In this document: piece after piece, positions 1 to 6,971 of the stretch
How positions within the stretch are numbered: the stretch's first letter is position 1
Layout: every line of letters starts with the position of its first letter
Assembly (NCBI GenBank): GCA_022360105.1
Contig: JAKSDL010000847.1
Location: forward strand, 1-10,691
Length of the DNA stretch: 10,691 nt
Source: Pseudomonadota bacterium
Lineage (GTDB): Bacteria > SAR324 > XYD2-FULL-50-16 > JAHJRI01
Direction: 5' to 3'
Notes under the pieces: generated by a model
What the model was told of the DNA's origin: nothing
Database searches by the model: none
What the model saw: only the letters and a program-made list of their open reading frames with translations
Program-made: the position numbers and the translations under genes

Positions 1-1
1 A

Positions 2-556
<555 letters not shown>

Positions 557-812
557 TGAAGCTCCCGGGGTTATGATTTCCGGCATGAAAATCCCTGTAA
601 ACAAAAACGGAATCTTGAATGTTTCATCAACGCGGTGTACCTTTTAACCGGGCACATCGCGTTTCTTGGCCCATTTTTCCATAAATTGTCTGTAAGCTTT
701 CGATTTTACCTGAAACCATAGGTAAATCTCGGACGTTTGTGGCGGCTTGATTTATGTTGTTTGAAGGCTGAACAAATGCTACGCTTCGGAAGAATAATTC
801 GCTGGTATAAAA

Positions 813-1709
813 ATGGATAAGACCAAGATTTTAGTCGTCGAAGATGAAGCAATCACAGCCATGTCGTTGGAGTCAATCCTTAAGAATTTGGGCTATCAGG
901 TGACTTCGATTGTGAATTCAGGTGAGGCTGCCTTAAGCAGTATCGATAGCAACAAACCGGATATCGTTTTGATGGATATTAAGATTAAGGGCGATATGGA
1001 TGGCATTGATACTGCTGAAATCATCCGGGAAAAATTTGATCTGCCTTTTGTTTTTTCAACGGCTTTTCTGGATCCGGAAAGAATTGAAAGAGCAAAAATC
1101 ACCATGCCGTTTGGTTATGTTCTAAAGCCGGTCCAGGAGAGAGAATTAAAGGTGACCCTGGAAATGGCCATGCATACCTCAAAAATCGAATCTGATCGGA
1201 AAGAAGCCGAGAGACAGCTGATAGAGAGGGAACAGCAACTCGACACAATCTATAATGCAACATCAAACTATATGTGTTTGTTAGAATATACTCCCCCCAA
1301 TGAATTTACATATCTGACTGTAAACGACGCTTATTGTGACGGGGTAAAAATGATAAATCCAGACATTGGAAGAGAGGATATTGTCGGTTTAGAAGTTGAA
1401 GCGTTTGGTGAATTGTTGAATTGGCCTCCAACTGTGATGAAGGGAGTTAAAAAGCATTATGAGAAGGCTATTAAGACAAAACAACTGGTCAAGGTAATCG
1501 ACATAGTTCCTTCTCTTGATGGAGATCTTTATCTTGAAGGCACTTATACCCCTATATTTGACGACAACGGAACCTGTAAACAAATCCTCTATGTATCCCA
1601 GGATATTACACAGTATAAAAGGCTGGAAGATCGATTGAAGTCGGAGTTAGCGGAGAAAGACAAACTGATTAAAAACCTGCAGCTTGCAATCGAAGAAGAA
1701 TCTCCCTGA
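813..1709 (+). CDS. Response regulator receiver protein with a PAS domain (REC-PAS, no output domain)
   Basis: The protein has 298 residues. A CheY-like receiver domain spans about 3-120. It has the acidic pair E10/D11, the expected phospho-acceptor D55 (in IVLMD), the switch threonine T83 (FSTAF) and the conserved K105-P106. A charged, probably coiled-coil linker (about 122-145) leads to a PAS-fold domain (about 143-273) ending in the typical YVSQDITQYKRLEDRL. A second short helix closes the protein. There is no DNA-binding, GGDEF, EAL or kinase domain, so it probably acts through protein contacts or by sensing a ligand with the PAS domain when phosphorylated. The ATG at 813 gives a complete receiver N-terminus. 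No good Shine-Dalgarno sits at normal spacing; a GGAAG at 788-792 is too far away. The last residues (EKDKLIKNLQLAIEEESP) resemble linkers that lead into further domains in related proteins, so it may be a shortened version. No kinase is adjacent. Confidence 0.88.
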   Translation: MDKTKILVVEDEAITAMSLESILKNLGYQVTSIVNSGEAALSSIDSNKPDIVLMDIKIKGDMDGIDTAEIIREKFDLPFVFSTAFLDPERIERAKITMPFGYVLKPVQERELKVTLEMAMHTSKIESDRKEAERQLIEREQQLDTIYNATSNYMCLLEYTPPNEFTYLTVNDAYCDGVKMINPDIGREDIVGLEVEAFGELLNWPPTVMKGVKKHYEKAIKTKQLVKVIDIVPSLDGDLYLEGTYTPIFDDNGTCKQILYVSQDITQYKRLEDRLKSELAEKDKLIKNLQLAIEEESP

Positions 1710-2013
1710 ATTGATCAATCCTTTCCTTTGCGTCCATCCCCTCCACGTTTGCAGTTTTCAAAAAGCTAAGTGTTTTTGCTGGTAACTATTCAAAGCATTC
1801 ATGAATTCGAATGATCAGGAAGATGATAATTTTCATGAAAGCGGTTGATTGCATTTTGTTGGTAAGCAGGAAAATCCGCTCCTTTTCGTCTAACGCTGTA
1901 TTAACAGATCTTTGACCTCCGATTGCTCTAGCCATATTTCCGTTGATCATATACTGTTCAAGAATAAAGTGGAGATTTGGCTATTGGAAAAAAACATTTG
2001 TCATAGGTGTTAC
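1710..2013. other. Intergenic region between REC-PAS gene and NUDIX gene
   Basis: These 304 bases show no convincing gene. They hold an AT-rich weak inverted repeat, CAAAAA (1759-1764) with TTTTTG (1773-1778), which is too poor in GC to call a terminator with confidence. They also contain a 10-base palindrome ATTCATGAAT near 1798-1807, and a candidate promoter at 1912-1940 described separately. The frame of the NUDIX gene stays open back to 1912, but that part has no family resemblance. Confidence 0.5.
1912..1940 (+). promoter_or_regulatory. Candidate sigma70-type promoter for the NUDIX gene
   Basis: TTGACC (1912-1917) and TATTTC (1935-1940) are separated by exactly 17 bases, the preferred spacing for a housekeeping promoter. 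The -35 box matches TTGACA at five of six positions; the -10 box is weak. A better -10 word, TATACT (1950-1955), lies just downstream but has no good -35 at the right distance. Either would start transcription shortly before the ATG at 2014. The TTG of the -35 box is also the first possible start codon of the long open frame, which argues against using it as a start. This is a motif match only. Confidence 0.3.
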
Positions 2014-2697
2014 ATGAGCAAGGATGAGCTTAATCGACTGGTTTATAATGATGATCTTCGGCAGAGAATACAAGCAAACATAGATAGGTTCAATTATACG
2101 GCGAATTCAAGCCGGGGAATGAGAAAAGCTGCTGTGGCTTTGACCATTGTCGAACTTGAAGATGATCCCGGTGTTTATGGGATGAATACCAGCGGCTTAC
2201 CGGCAGATCACCCTGCTTTGATATTGACTCGCAGAAACTCCAGATTGAACAGCCATGCCGGGCAGTGGGCACTGCCCGGAGGTCGTATGGATGAAGGAGA
2301 AACTGCCGAACAGGCTGCATTAAGAGAACTTTCCGAAGAAGTCGGTTTGACCCTTGGTAGTGAACATGTGATAGGTCGCCTGGATGATTACACCACTCGT
2401 TCAGGCTATATTATGACACCAGTCGTTATCTGGGGAGGAGTTAATATAACCCTGAACCCCAATCCTGCCGAAGTTCATTCCATTCATAGAATTCCCGTTG
2501 ATGAGCTGTTAAGAAAAGACGCGCCACTATTGGATGAAATGCCCGAACTGGAAAACCCTGCGCTGATGATGCCAATTGGCCAAAGCTGGATTGCCTCTCC
2601 AACCGGTGCTATCCTTTATCAATTTCGAGAAGTAGCCGTCAAAGGACTTGACACCCGTGTCGCTCACTATGAACAGCCTTATTTTGCCTGGAGCTAG
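2014..2697 (+). CDS. NUDIX hydrolase, CoA diphosphatase-like
   Basis: From the ATG at 2014 the protein has 227 residues. The complete NUDIX signature (G-x5-E-x7-REL-x-EE-x-GL) lies at about residues 90-112, running from GGRMDEGE to RELSEEVGL. Its glutamates hold the catalytic magnesium or manganese. Just before it is LILTRRNSRLNSHAGQWALP, which follows the pattern seen before the NUDIX box in coenzyme A diphosphatases (NudL, NUDT7/NUDT8 group). A likely reaction is therefore cleavage of CoA or acyl-CoA to a 3',5'-ADP product and phosphopantetheine, in the cytoplasm. Substrate prediction in this superfamily is only moderately reliable. I chose ATG 2014 (MSKDELNRL) because AGGTG (2005-2009) precedes it at close spacing. 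The 34 extra upstream codons, beginning at TTG 1912, have no Shine-Dalgarno, are cysteine-rich and do not look like this family. The gene stands alone. Confidence 0.85.
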   Translation: MSKDELNRLVYNDDLRQRIQANIDRFNYTANSSRGMRKAAVALTIVELEDDPGVYGMNTSGLPADHPALILTRRNSRLNSHAGQWALPGGRMDEGETAEQAALRELSEEVGLTLGSEHVIGRLDDYTTRSGYIMTPVVIWGGVNITLNPNPAEVHSIHRIPVDELLRKDAPLLDEMPELENPALMMPIGQSWIASPTGAILYQFREVAVKGLDTRVAHYEQPYFAWS

Positions 2698-2760
2698 GAA
2701 GTAGCACGTTTTTTGAAGTACAGTTTCAGGTTTTGAATCCTTCCTTAACTTGGCGTTTAT

Positions 2761-2780
2761 GGGATCAAGCCCGGAATGAC
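2761..2780. repeat. Possible remnant of a dispersed GGATCAAGCCCGG-type intergenic repeat
   Basis: The words GGGATCAAGCCCGGAATGAC resemble one half of a palindromic intergenic repeat common in proteobacterial genomes, where GGATC...AAGCCCGG...ATGAC recurs. Only this one copy is visible, the opposite arm is not clear, and the surrounding 290 bases between the NUDIX and AraC genes show no other gene. I recognise the wording but cannot confirm that it repeats in this genome. Confidence 0.2.
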
Positions 2781-2987
2781 ACGGAATCAAAATCTGCGCA
2801 TAATGACCAAAATTCTTGTTGTGACATAGCCTGTAACACTTGTGTTTTTAATCTATCAATGTGGAGTAGAAAGATAGTGAAGGTTACTTGTTGTGAAAAA
2901 ATAAAACGGTTATCTTGATTAGACAAAAACTAATTAAAGCGATTTGGTTTTTTTACATACGTCCAATCTGCAACCAGGGATTTTTCC

Positions 2988-3905
2988 GTGAAGTCAGATC
3001 TGAAATTTTTTCAGTTTGAGACAAAGCAACTTTCGGATTGCGGAGAGGTGCTCGAAATTGAGATCTCCAATGCCGGACTGGGGTGGCAGGGAGTAGTCCT
3101 GGAAAAAGGTTATTCGCCCAGCTTTTATCCTCAAAACGTATACACCCCTTATTTCTACTTTGCCCTGGCGATGGAAAGGGATCTGCACTGGAAGGTTAAA
3201 ATCAGTGATGATATGCAGTTCTTGAAAACCACGCCTGGAGAGATCTGGATCAACCCGCCTAAGACACCCTTTTCTCATGAAATATCAGAACCTTGCTTTT
3301 TTATTATCCTGGCGGTGGAAGAAGACGTGTTTTTGCAAGCAACCAATCTGCCCTTGAACATCCCAAAACTGAAATTCCTGAACAATTACAATGTGCATGA
3401 TGAAACCCTGAAAAACATTATTGAACTATTTATAATGGAAGTGCAGTCCGGTGGGAAGAACGGTTTTGCTTACTATCAAAATCTGCTTTCCCTTTTATCC
3501 ACGCATTATATCAACAACTATTCCAATCACCAGGATTTACAAGGCGATTCCTATAACACTTCCAAGATCAGGAAAACAGAGATAGATAGAATCGATCAGT
3601 TCATTAACGTTAATATGGATCGTAGTATCTCAATCGACGAACTTGCGGAGCTGCTGAATTACAGCAAGTATTATTTTCTGCGGGAATTCAAGAAATCTGT
3701 CGGCATTACTCCTTACCAGTATCTCATTGAACGGAAAATGCGTGCAGCCAGAAAATTACTCTCCCAGCCGGATCAAACCATAGCTGCGGTTTCCTATGAC
3801 TTGGGGTTCAACGATCAGGCATATTTCACCCACGTTTTCAAAAAGCATTTTGGTACAACACCAGGCCAGTTTCAAAAAGCTCTTTTCTCTGAAACTCCGA
3901 AGTAA
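2988..3905 (+). CDS. AraC-family transcriptional regulator
   Basis: The protein has 305 residues. Its N-terminal portion (about 1-180) looks like a cupin-type ligand-sensing domain, with an alternating beta-strand pattern and a PGEIWINPP turn. A polar linker (about 181-197) leads to the C-terminal AraC/XylS DNA-binding domain (about 198-298), which has two helix-turn-helix units. The first runs about 214-237 (SIDELAELLNYSKYYFLREF). The second runs about 262-286 (TIAAVSYDLGFNDQAYFTHV) and is followed by the signature end KKHFGTTPGQFQ. Such proteins usually activate nearby genes when a small molecule binds. The start is a GTG at 2988, preceded by AGGGA (2976-2980) at seven bases, which supports it. 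It lies upstream of, and on the same strand as, the exported NTF2-like protein and the lipoprotein hydrolase, which are plausible targets. The inducer cannot be deduced. Confidence 0.92.
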   Translation: MKSDLKFFQFETKQLSDCGEVLEIEISNAGLGWQGVVLEKGYSPSFYPQNVYTPYFYFALAMERDLHWKVKISDDMQFLKTTPGEIWINPPKTPFSHEISEPCFFIILAVEEDVFLQATNLPLNIPKLKFLNNYNVHDETLKNIIELFIMEVQSGGKNGFAYYQNLLSLLSTHYINNYSNHQDLQGDSYNTSKIRKTEIDRIDQFINVNMDRSISIDELAELLNYSKYYFLREFKKSVGITPYQYLIERKMRAARKLLSQPDQTIAAVSYDLGFNDQAYFTHVFKKHFGTTPGQFQKALFSETPK

Positions 3906-4034
3906 TTCCCCCGCAATTTTTCACAAATCTTCAGGCACTTTTTTACAATCTCCGGGTTTAATCATTGGTTAATATCTAACCATACGTTGTTACTGTCTTT
4001 CCTTAACACCAACCTTTTATAAGGAGGTTATCGT

Positions 4035-4532
4035 ATGAAACAGGTATTATTTTTCGTTTTGATTGTTTTCTTTTCAATCAACTCATTTGCAGGTCAACCA
4101 ATAGATCGTGAGATTGAATCAAGTGTCGTCAAATTGTTCTTGCACAGTGATGAAAGAGAATGGGATCAACTTAAGAGAGTTTTTGCTGGGAAGGTGGTGT
4201 TGGATTATTCTTCTTTTACCCAGCAACCTGCTGCAGAATTGACTCCGGATCAAATTGTCTCTGCCTGGAGCGGGTTTCTTCCTGGTTTTAAATCTACTCA
4301 CCATCAGCTTGGCAATTTCATTACTGAAATATCCGGGAATAAAGCCCAGGTCTTCTGTTATGGCACGGCCACTCACTTCCTCCCCAATGAATCCGGTAGA
4401 AATGTCTGGACTGTTGTCGGCACTTACGATTTTAAGCTGATCCGCACCTCAGGGGGCTGGAAGGTCAGCTCCATGACCTTTAATTTCAAATATCAGGATG
4501 GCAATACCGATCTGCCAACTCTCATTAAATAA
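4035..4532 (+). CDS. Exported NTF2/SnoaL-fold protein
   Basis: The protein has 165 residues. It begins with a Sec signal peptide: positive start MK, hydrophobic core VLFFVLIVFF, and a probable cut after SFA (about residue 19). The mature part (about 20-165) has the cone-like NTF2/SnoaL pattern. An initial helix is followed by VVLDYSSF (54-61), a helix with PDQIVSAWSGFLPGF, the STHHQLGNF strand (87-95) with its histidine pair, and the closing strands TYDFKLIRTSGGWKVSSMTF. SnoaL-like proteins may be cyclases, isomerases, hydratases or ligand-binding proteins; an exported one is less usual and its substrate is unknown. A near-perfect AAGGAGG (4021-4027) sits seven bases before the ATG, so translation should be strong. 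It begins 129 bases after the AraC gene and 100 bases before the lipoprotein hydrolase on the same strand, suggesting a shared pathway. No enzyme activity should be assumed. Confidence 0.78.
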   Translation: MKQVLFFVLIVFFSINSFAGQPIDREIESSVVKLFLHSDEREWDQLKRVFAGKVVLDYSSFTQQPAAELTPDQIVSAWSGFLPGFKSTHHQLGNFITEISGNKAQVFCYGTATHFLPNESGRNVWTVVGTYDFKLIRTSGGWKVSSMTFNFKYQDGNTDLPTLIK

Positions 4533-4574
4533 AGTGGAGACATAAAAAGGAATTGCTTTTCACTATCATCAATC

Positions 4575-4594
4575 CCCTGTTCGCTACGAAAGGG
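4575..4594 (+). other. Intergenic RNA hairpin between the NTF2-like gene and the hydrolase gene
   Basis: CCCTGTTCG (4575-4583) and CGAAAGGG (4587-4594) form an eight-pair stem with one bulged G (4579) and a three-base loop (CTA). Only three Ts follow, so it is not a strong intrinsic terminator. It could be a leaky terminator, a processing site or an RNA-stabilising element that sets the ratio of the two genes. The structure is read from complementarity alone. Confidence 0.35.
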
Positions 4595-4632
4595 TTTGGC
4601 ATGTTGGATAAAATAAAACAGGAGAAATACAA

Positions 4633-5646
4633 ATGAAAAAAGTGATTATCGTAATCAGTGGATTATTGCTGTTGCTGGCTGCGTGCGTCCCCATGGAGAC
4701 TACTGGTAGAAAAAGCGTGCCTAATAGCCAGGCAACTAAGAAAAATGTGACATTCAAAAGCGAAGATGCAACCTTGGTCGGTCATCTCTATTATCCCGCC
4801 GGTTATGACAAAGGCACTTCATATCCGGCAGTGGTAGTTTCCGGCAGTTGGACAACAGTGAAAGAGCAGATGGCGGGTCTTTATGCAAAAAAACTGGCGG
4901 AGCAGGGCTTTATCACCCTGGCTTTTGATTTCAGAAACTTTGGGGAAAGCGGGGGAACCCCCCGGTTTTATGAAAGTCCGGCCTTAAAAGTGGTCGATAT
5001 CAAAAACGCGGTCTCTTTTTTGGAAACGTTGCAGGAAGTTGAAAATTCCAGTATTGGTGCATTTGGTGTTTGTGCTGGTTCCATGTACACACTGATGGCA
5101 GCTTCAGAAGATAAACGGATCAAATCAGTTGTCACGGCTGCTTCCTGGTTGCATGATGCCGAAGCAGTCAAATTGTTTTATGGCGGTGAAAAAGGAGTAA
5201 ATTCAAAGATCGCTGCTGCCCGTGTTGCTAAAAAGAAATACAAAACCTCGGGTCTGGTGGAATACATTCCGTCGATCTCGACCTCAGATAAAACTGCAGC
5301 CATGTTCGGTCCCTATGATTATTATTTGAATCCAAAAAGAGGAGCGATACCGGAATGGAGTGCCGATAAATTTGCAGTGATGAGTTGGGAAGACTGGTTA
5401 ACCACTGATCCCATGCCAAGTGCAGTCAACCTGACTGTACCCACGCTGATGATTCATTCAGACGGAGCGGTGTTGCCCCAATACACAAAGAATTATTTTA
5501 ATAAAATTGCCAGTTCCGATAAGCGGTTGCATTGGATGAAAACCGAACTCCAATCCCCCTTTCACCAGTTTAGCTTCTACGATCAACCAAATGAAGTAAA
5601 TGAAGCGGTAAAAGAAGCCGGCAAGTGGTTTCGTGAAAAAATGTGA
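4633..5646 (+). CDS. Lipoprotein alpha/beta hydrolase with cysteine nucleophile (dienelactone hydrolase/YcjY-like)
   Basis: The protein has 337 residues. It starts with a lipoprotein signal: MKK, a leucine-rich core and the lipobox LAAC with C18 as the lipid-bearing residue, so it should be anchored in the envelope. The alpha/beta hydrolase fold follows. TLVGHLYYPAGY begins the sheet, VVVSGSW (67-73) fits the oxyanion region, and AFDFRNFGESGG (97-108) is a typical loop. The nucleophile elbow is G145-V-C147-A-G149, with cysteine instead of serine as in dienelactone hydrolases. LMIHSDG supplies a candidate acid, D277, and SPFHQFSFYD supplies the likely histidine, H311. An insertion between about 175 and 255 probably forms a lid. 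It probably hydrolyses an ester, lactone or thioester; the substrate is unknown. AGGAG (4620-4624) lies eight bases before the ATG. The AraC and NTF2-like genes upstream suggest joint regulation. Confidence 0.82.
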   Translation: MKKVIIVISGLLLLLAACVPMETTGRKSVPNSQATKKNVTFKSEDATLVGHLYYPAGYDKGTSYPAVVVSGSWTTVKEQMAGLYAKKLAEQGFITLAFDFRNFGESGGTPRFYESPALKVVDIKNAVSFLETLQEVENSSIGAFGVCAGSMYTLMAASEDKRIKSVVTAASWLHDAEAVKLFYGGEKGVNSKIAAARVAKKKYKTSGLVEYIPSISTSDKTAAMFGPYDYYLNPKRGAIPEWSADKFAVMSWEDWLTTDPMPSAVNLTVPTLMIHSDGAVLPQYTKNYFNKIASSDKRLHWMKTELQSPFHQFSFYDQPNEVNEAVKEAGKWFREKM

Positions 5647-5676
5647 ATCAGTGTCATAGTTATCGGTTATCGGTCC

Positions 5677-5705
5677 GTAGGATGGGCCGGCGAAGCCTGC
5701 CCATC
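5677..5705. repeat. REP-like palindromic repeat, copy 1
   Basis: After GTAG, arms GATGGGC (5681-5687) and GCCCATC (5699-5705) pair perfectly. Inside, GGC (5689-5691) and GCC (5695-5697) pair around a GAA loop, with a C/T mismatch between the two stems. A copy with three differences over 29 bases lies at 8948-8976. This one sits between the convergent hydrolase and alaC genes. The right arm can also pair with GATGGG at 5708-5713. Similar GTAGGATGGGC palindromes are scattered between genes in many proteobacteria. It may also act as a two-way transcription end, but there is no clear T-run. Confidence 0.75.
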
Positions 5706-5741
5706 GGGATGGGTTTGAATTGTTGAAGATCCGGTTTAAAT

Positions 5742-6971
5742 CTAATCAAGGGTTCCGGAATATTTGCTCATGATGTCATCCGGAGTGTTGTTCTGCATGG
5801 CGCGTTTGATTTGGCGGACAGCCTGCTGAATACGTTCTTCATTTTCCACCATGGCGATTCTTAAAAAGCCCTCACCTTCTTTACCAAAGCCAATTCCGGG
5901 CGATACGCATACCTCCGCTTCATGCATCAGGAATTGACTGAATCGAATGCTACCCACATGTTTGTATTTTTCCGGCACCGGTGCCCAGGTGAACATGGTG
6001 GATTTGGGTTTGACTATGTCCCATCCCGCTTTATTTAACCCTTCCACCAATACATTCCGTCGTGATTCGTAAATGGAAGCAAAATGAGCCGGGGTTTCAT
6101 TCCAGTGCTCCCGCAGGGCGATAATAGCGCCAACCTGAACTGCCGTGAAGATTCCGTAATCGTAATACCCCTTAATTTTTTCCAAGGCTTTGATGATGTC
6201 AGGATTCCCCAGGCAGAAACCAATGCGCCAACCCGCCATGCTGAACGATTTACTCATGGAAATAAACTCAACTCCAACCTTCCTGGCATCCGGGATTTCC
6301 AGAAAACTGGTTGATTGGTGGCCATCAAAGGTAATATCGGCATAAGCAAAATCGTTTACCAGAATTACCTCGTTTTTAAGAGCAAAACGTATGATCTCCT
6401 CAAAGAACTTTTTGTCAACCACCGTCGTGGTGGGATTATGAGGGAAGTTCAGAAACATCAGCTTTGGTTTGGGCCAAAGCATTTCATAAGTACTGAAAAG
6501 ATTGGATAAAAATTTATCCTGGTCTGCATCCAAAGGAACGGTAATAACGTTTGCTCCGGCAATAATGGCGCTCCAGATGTGGATGGGAAATGATGGGGCC
6601 GGAACCAGAACAGAATCGCCAGGACCTAACAAAGCCAGGGAAAGATGGGAGATTCCTTCCTTGCTGCCAATAGTGGCAATGATTTCCTCTTCAGGCTTGA
6701 GATTTATTCCGTATTTCTTTTCATAAAACTTGGACGCTTCGTTTAATAATTGTGGAATTCCCTTGGAAGATGAGTATCGATGTGCTTTGGGATCTGTTAA
6801 AACTTCCCTCGCTTTTTCCGTAACCTCCTCCGGTGCCGCTTTGTCCGGGTTTCCCATTCCCAAATCGATGATGTCCTGGCCATCCCTGCGAAGCTGGGCT
6901 TTCAGGGAGTTTAGTTTGCCGAATAAATAGGGGGGTAAACGTTCTAATCGATTGGAAACTTGGATCTTCAT
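5742..6971 (-). CDS. alaC: Alanine-forming aminotransferase (glutamate-pyruvate type, AlaC)
   Basis: The protein has 409 residues, a normal length for the fold type I class I/II aminotransferases. It follows the AlaC pattern closely: RLPPYLFGKL, DIIDLGMGNPD, HRYSSSKGIPQL, IATIGSKEGISHL, VLVPAPSFPIHI, VSPGIGFG. The PLP-binding lysine is K241 (SMSKSFSMAGWR). Cofactor contacts include N179 (HNP), D207, Y210 and R249, and R371 should bind the substrate carboxylate. The enzyme moves an amino group from glutamate to pyruvate, giving alanine and 2-oxoglutarate, in the cytoplasm. LL-diaminopimelate and methionine aminotransferases are related alternatives, but the N-terminus and active-site wording favour AlaC. 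The start is supported by GAGGAG (complement of 6980-6985) eight bases before the ATG. It is transcribed singly, convergent to the lipoprotein hydrolase and divergent from the histidine kinase. Confidence 0.9.
   Translation of the reverse strand: MKIQVSNRLERLPPYLFGKLNSLKAQLRRDGQDIIDLGMGNPDKAAPEEVTEKAREVLTDPKAHRYSSSKGIPQLLNEASKFYEKKYGINLKPEEEIIATIGSKEGISHLSLALLGPGDSVLVPAPSFPIHIWSAIIAGANVITVPLDADQDKFLSNLFSTYEMLWPKPKLMFLNFPHNPTTTVVDKKFFEEIIRFALKNEVILVNDFAYADITFDGHQSTSFLEIPDARKVGVEFISMSKSFSMAGWRIGFCLGNPDIIKALEKIKGYYDYGIFTAVQVGAIIALREHWNETPAHFASIYESRRNVLVEGLNKAGWDIVKPKSTMFTWAPVPEKYKHVGSIRFSQFLMHEAEVCVSPGIGFGKEGEGFLRIAMVENEERIQQAVRQIKRAMQNNTPDDIMSKYSGTLD

Noticed and set aside
2701..2716. GCTA...TAGC followed by six Ts after the NUDIX stop as a terminator
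   Set aside because: The stem has only four pairs with half A/T, too weak to call.
2527..2790. An 87-codon minus-strand frame overlapping the NUDIX 3' end, beginning MIPCHSGLDP
   Set aside because: The CHSGLDP wording is what the common dispersed intergenic repeat gives when translated, and the rest is antisense to the NUDIX gene.
2733..2918. A 61-codon plus-strand frame between the NUDIX and AraC genes
   Set aside because: No Shine-Dalgarno, random-looking composition and no recognisable motif; it runs through a possible repeat remnant.
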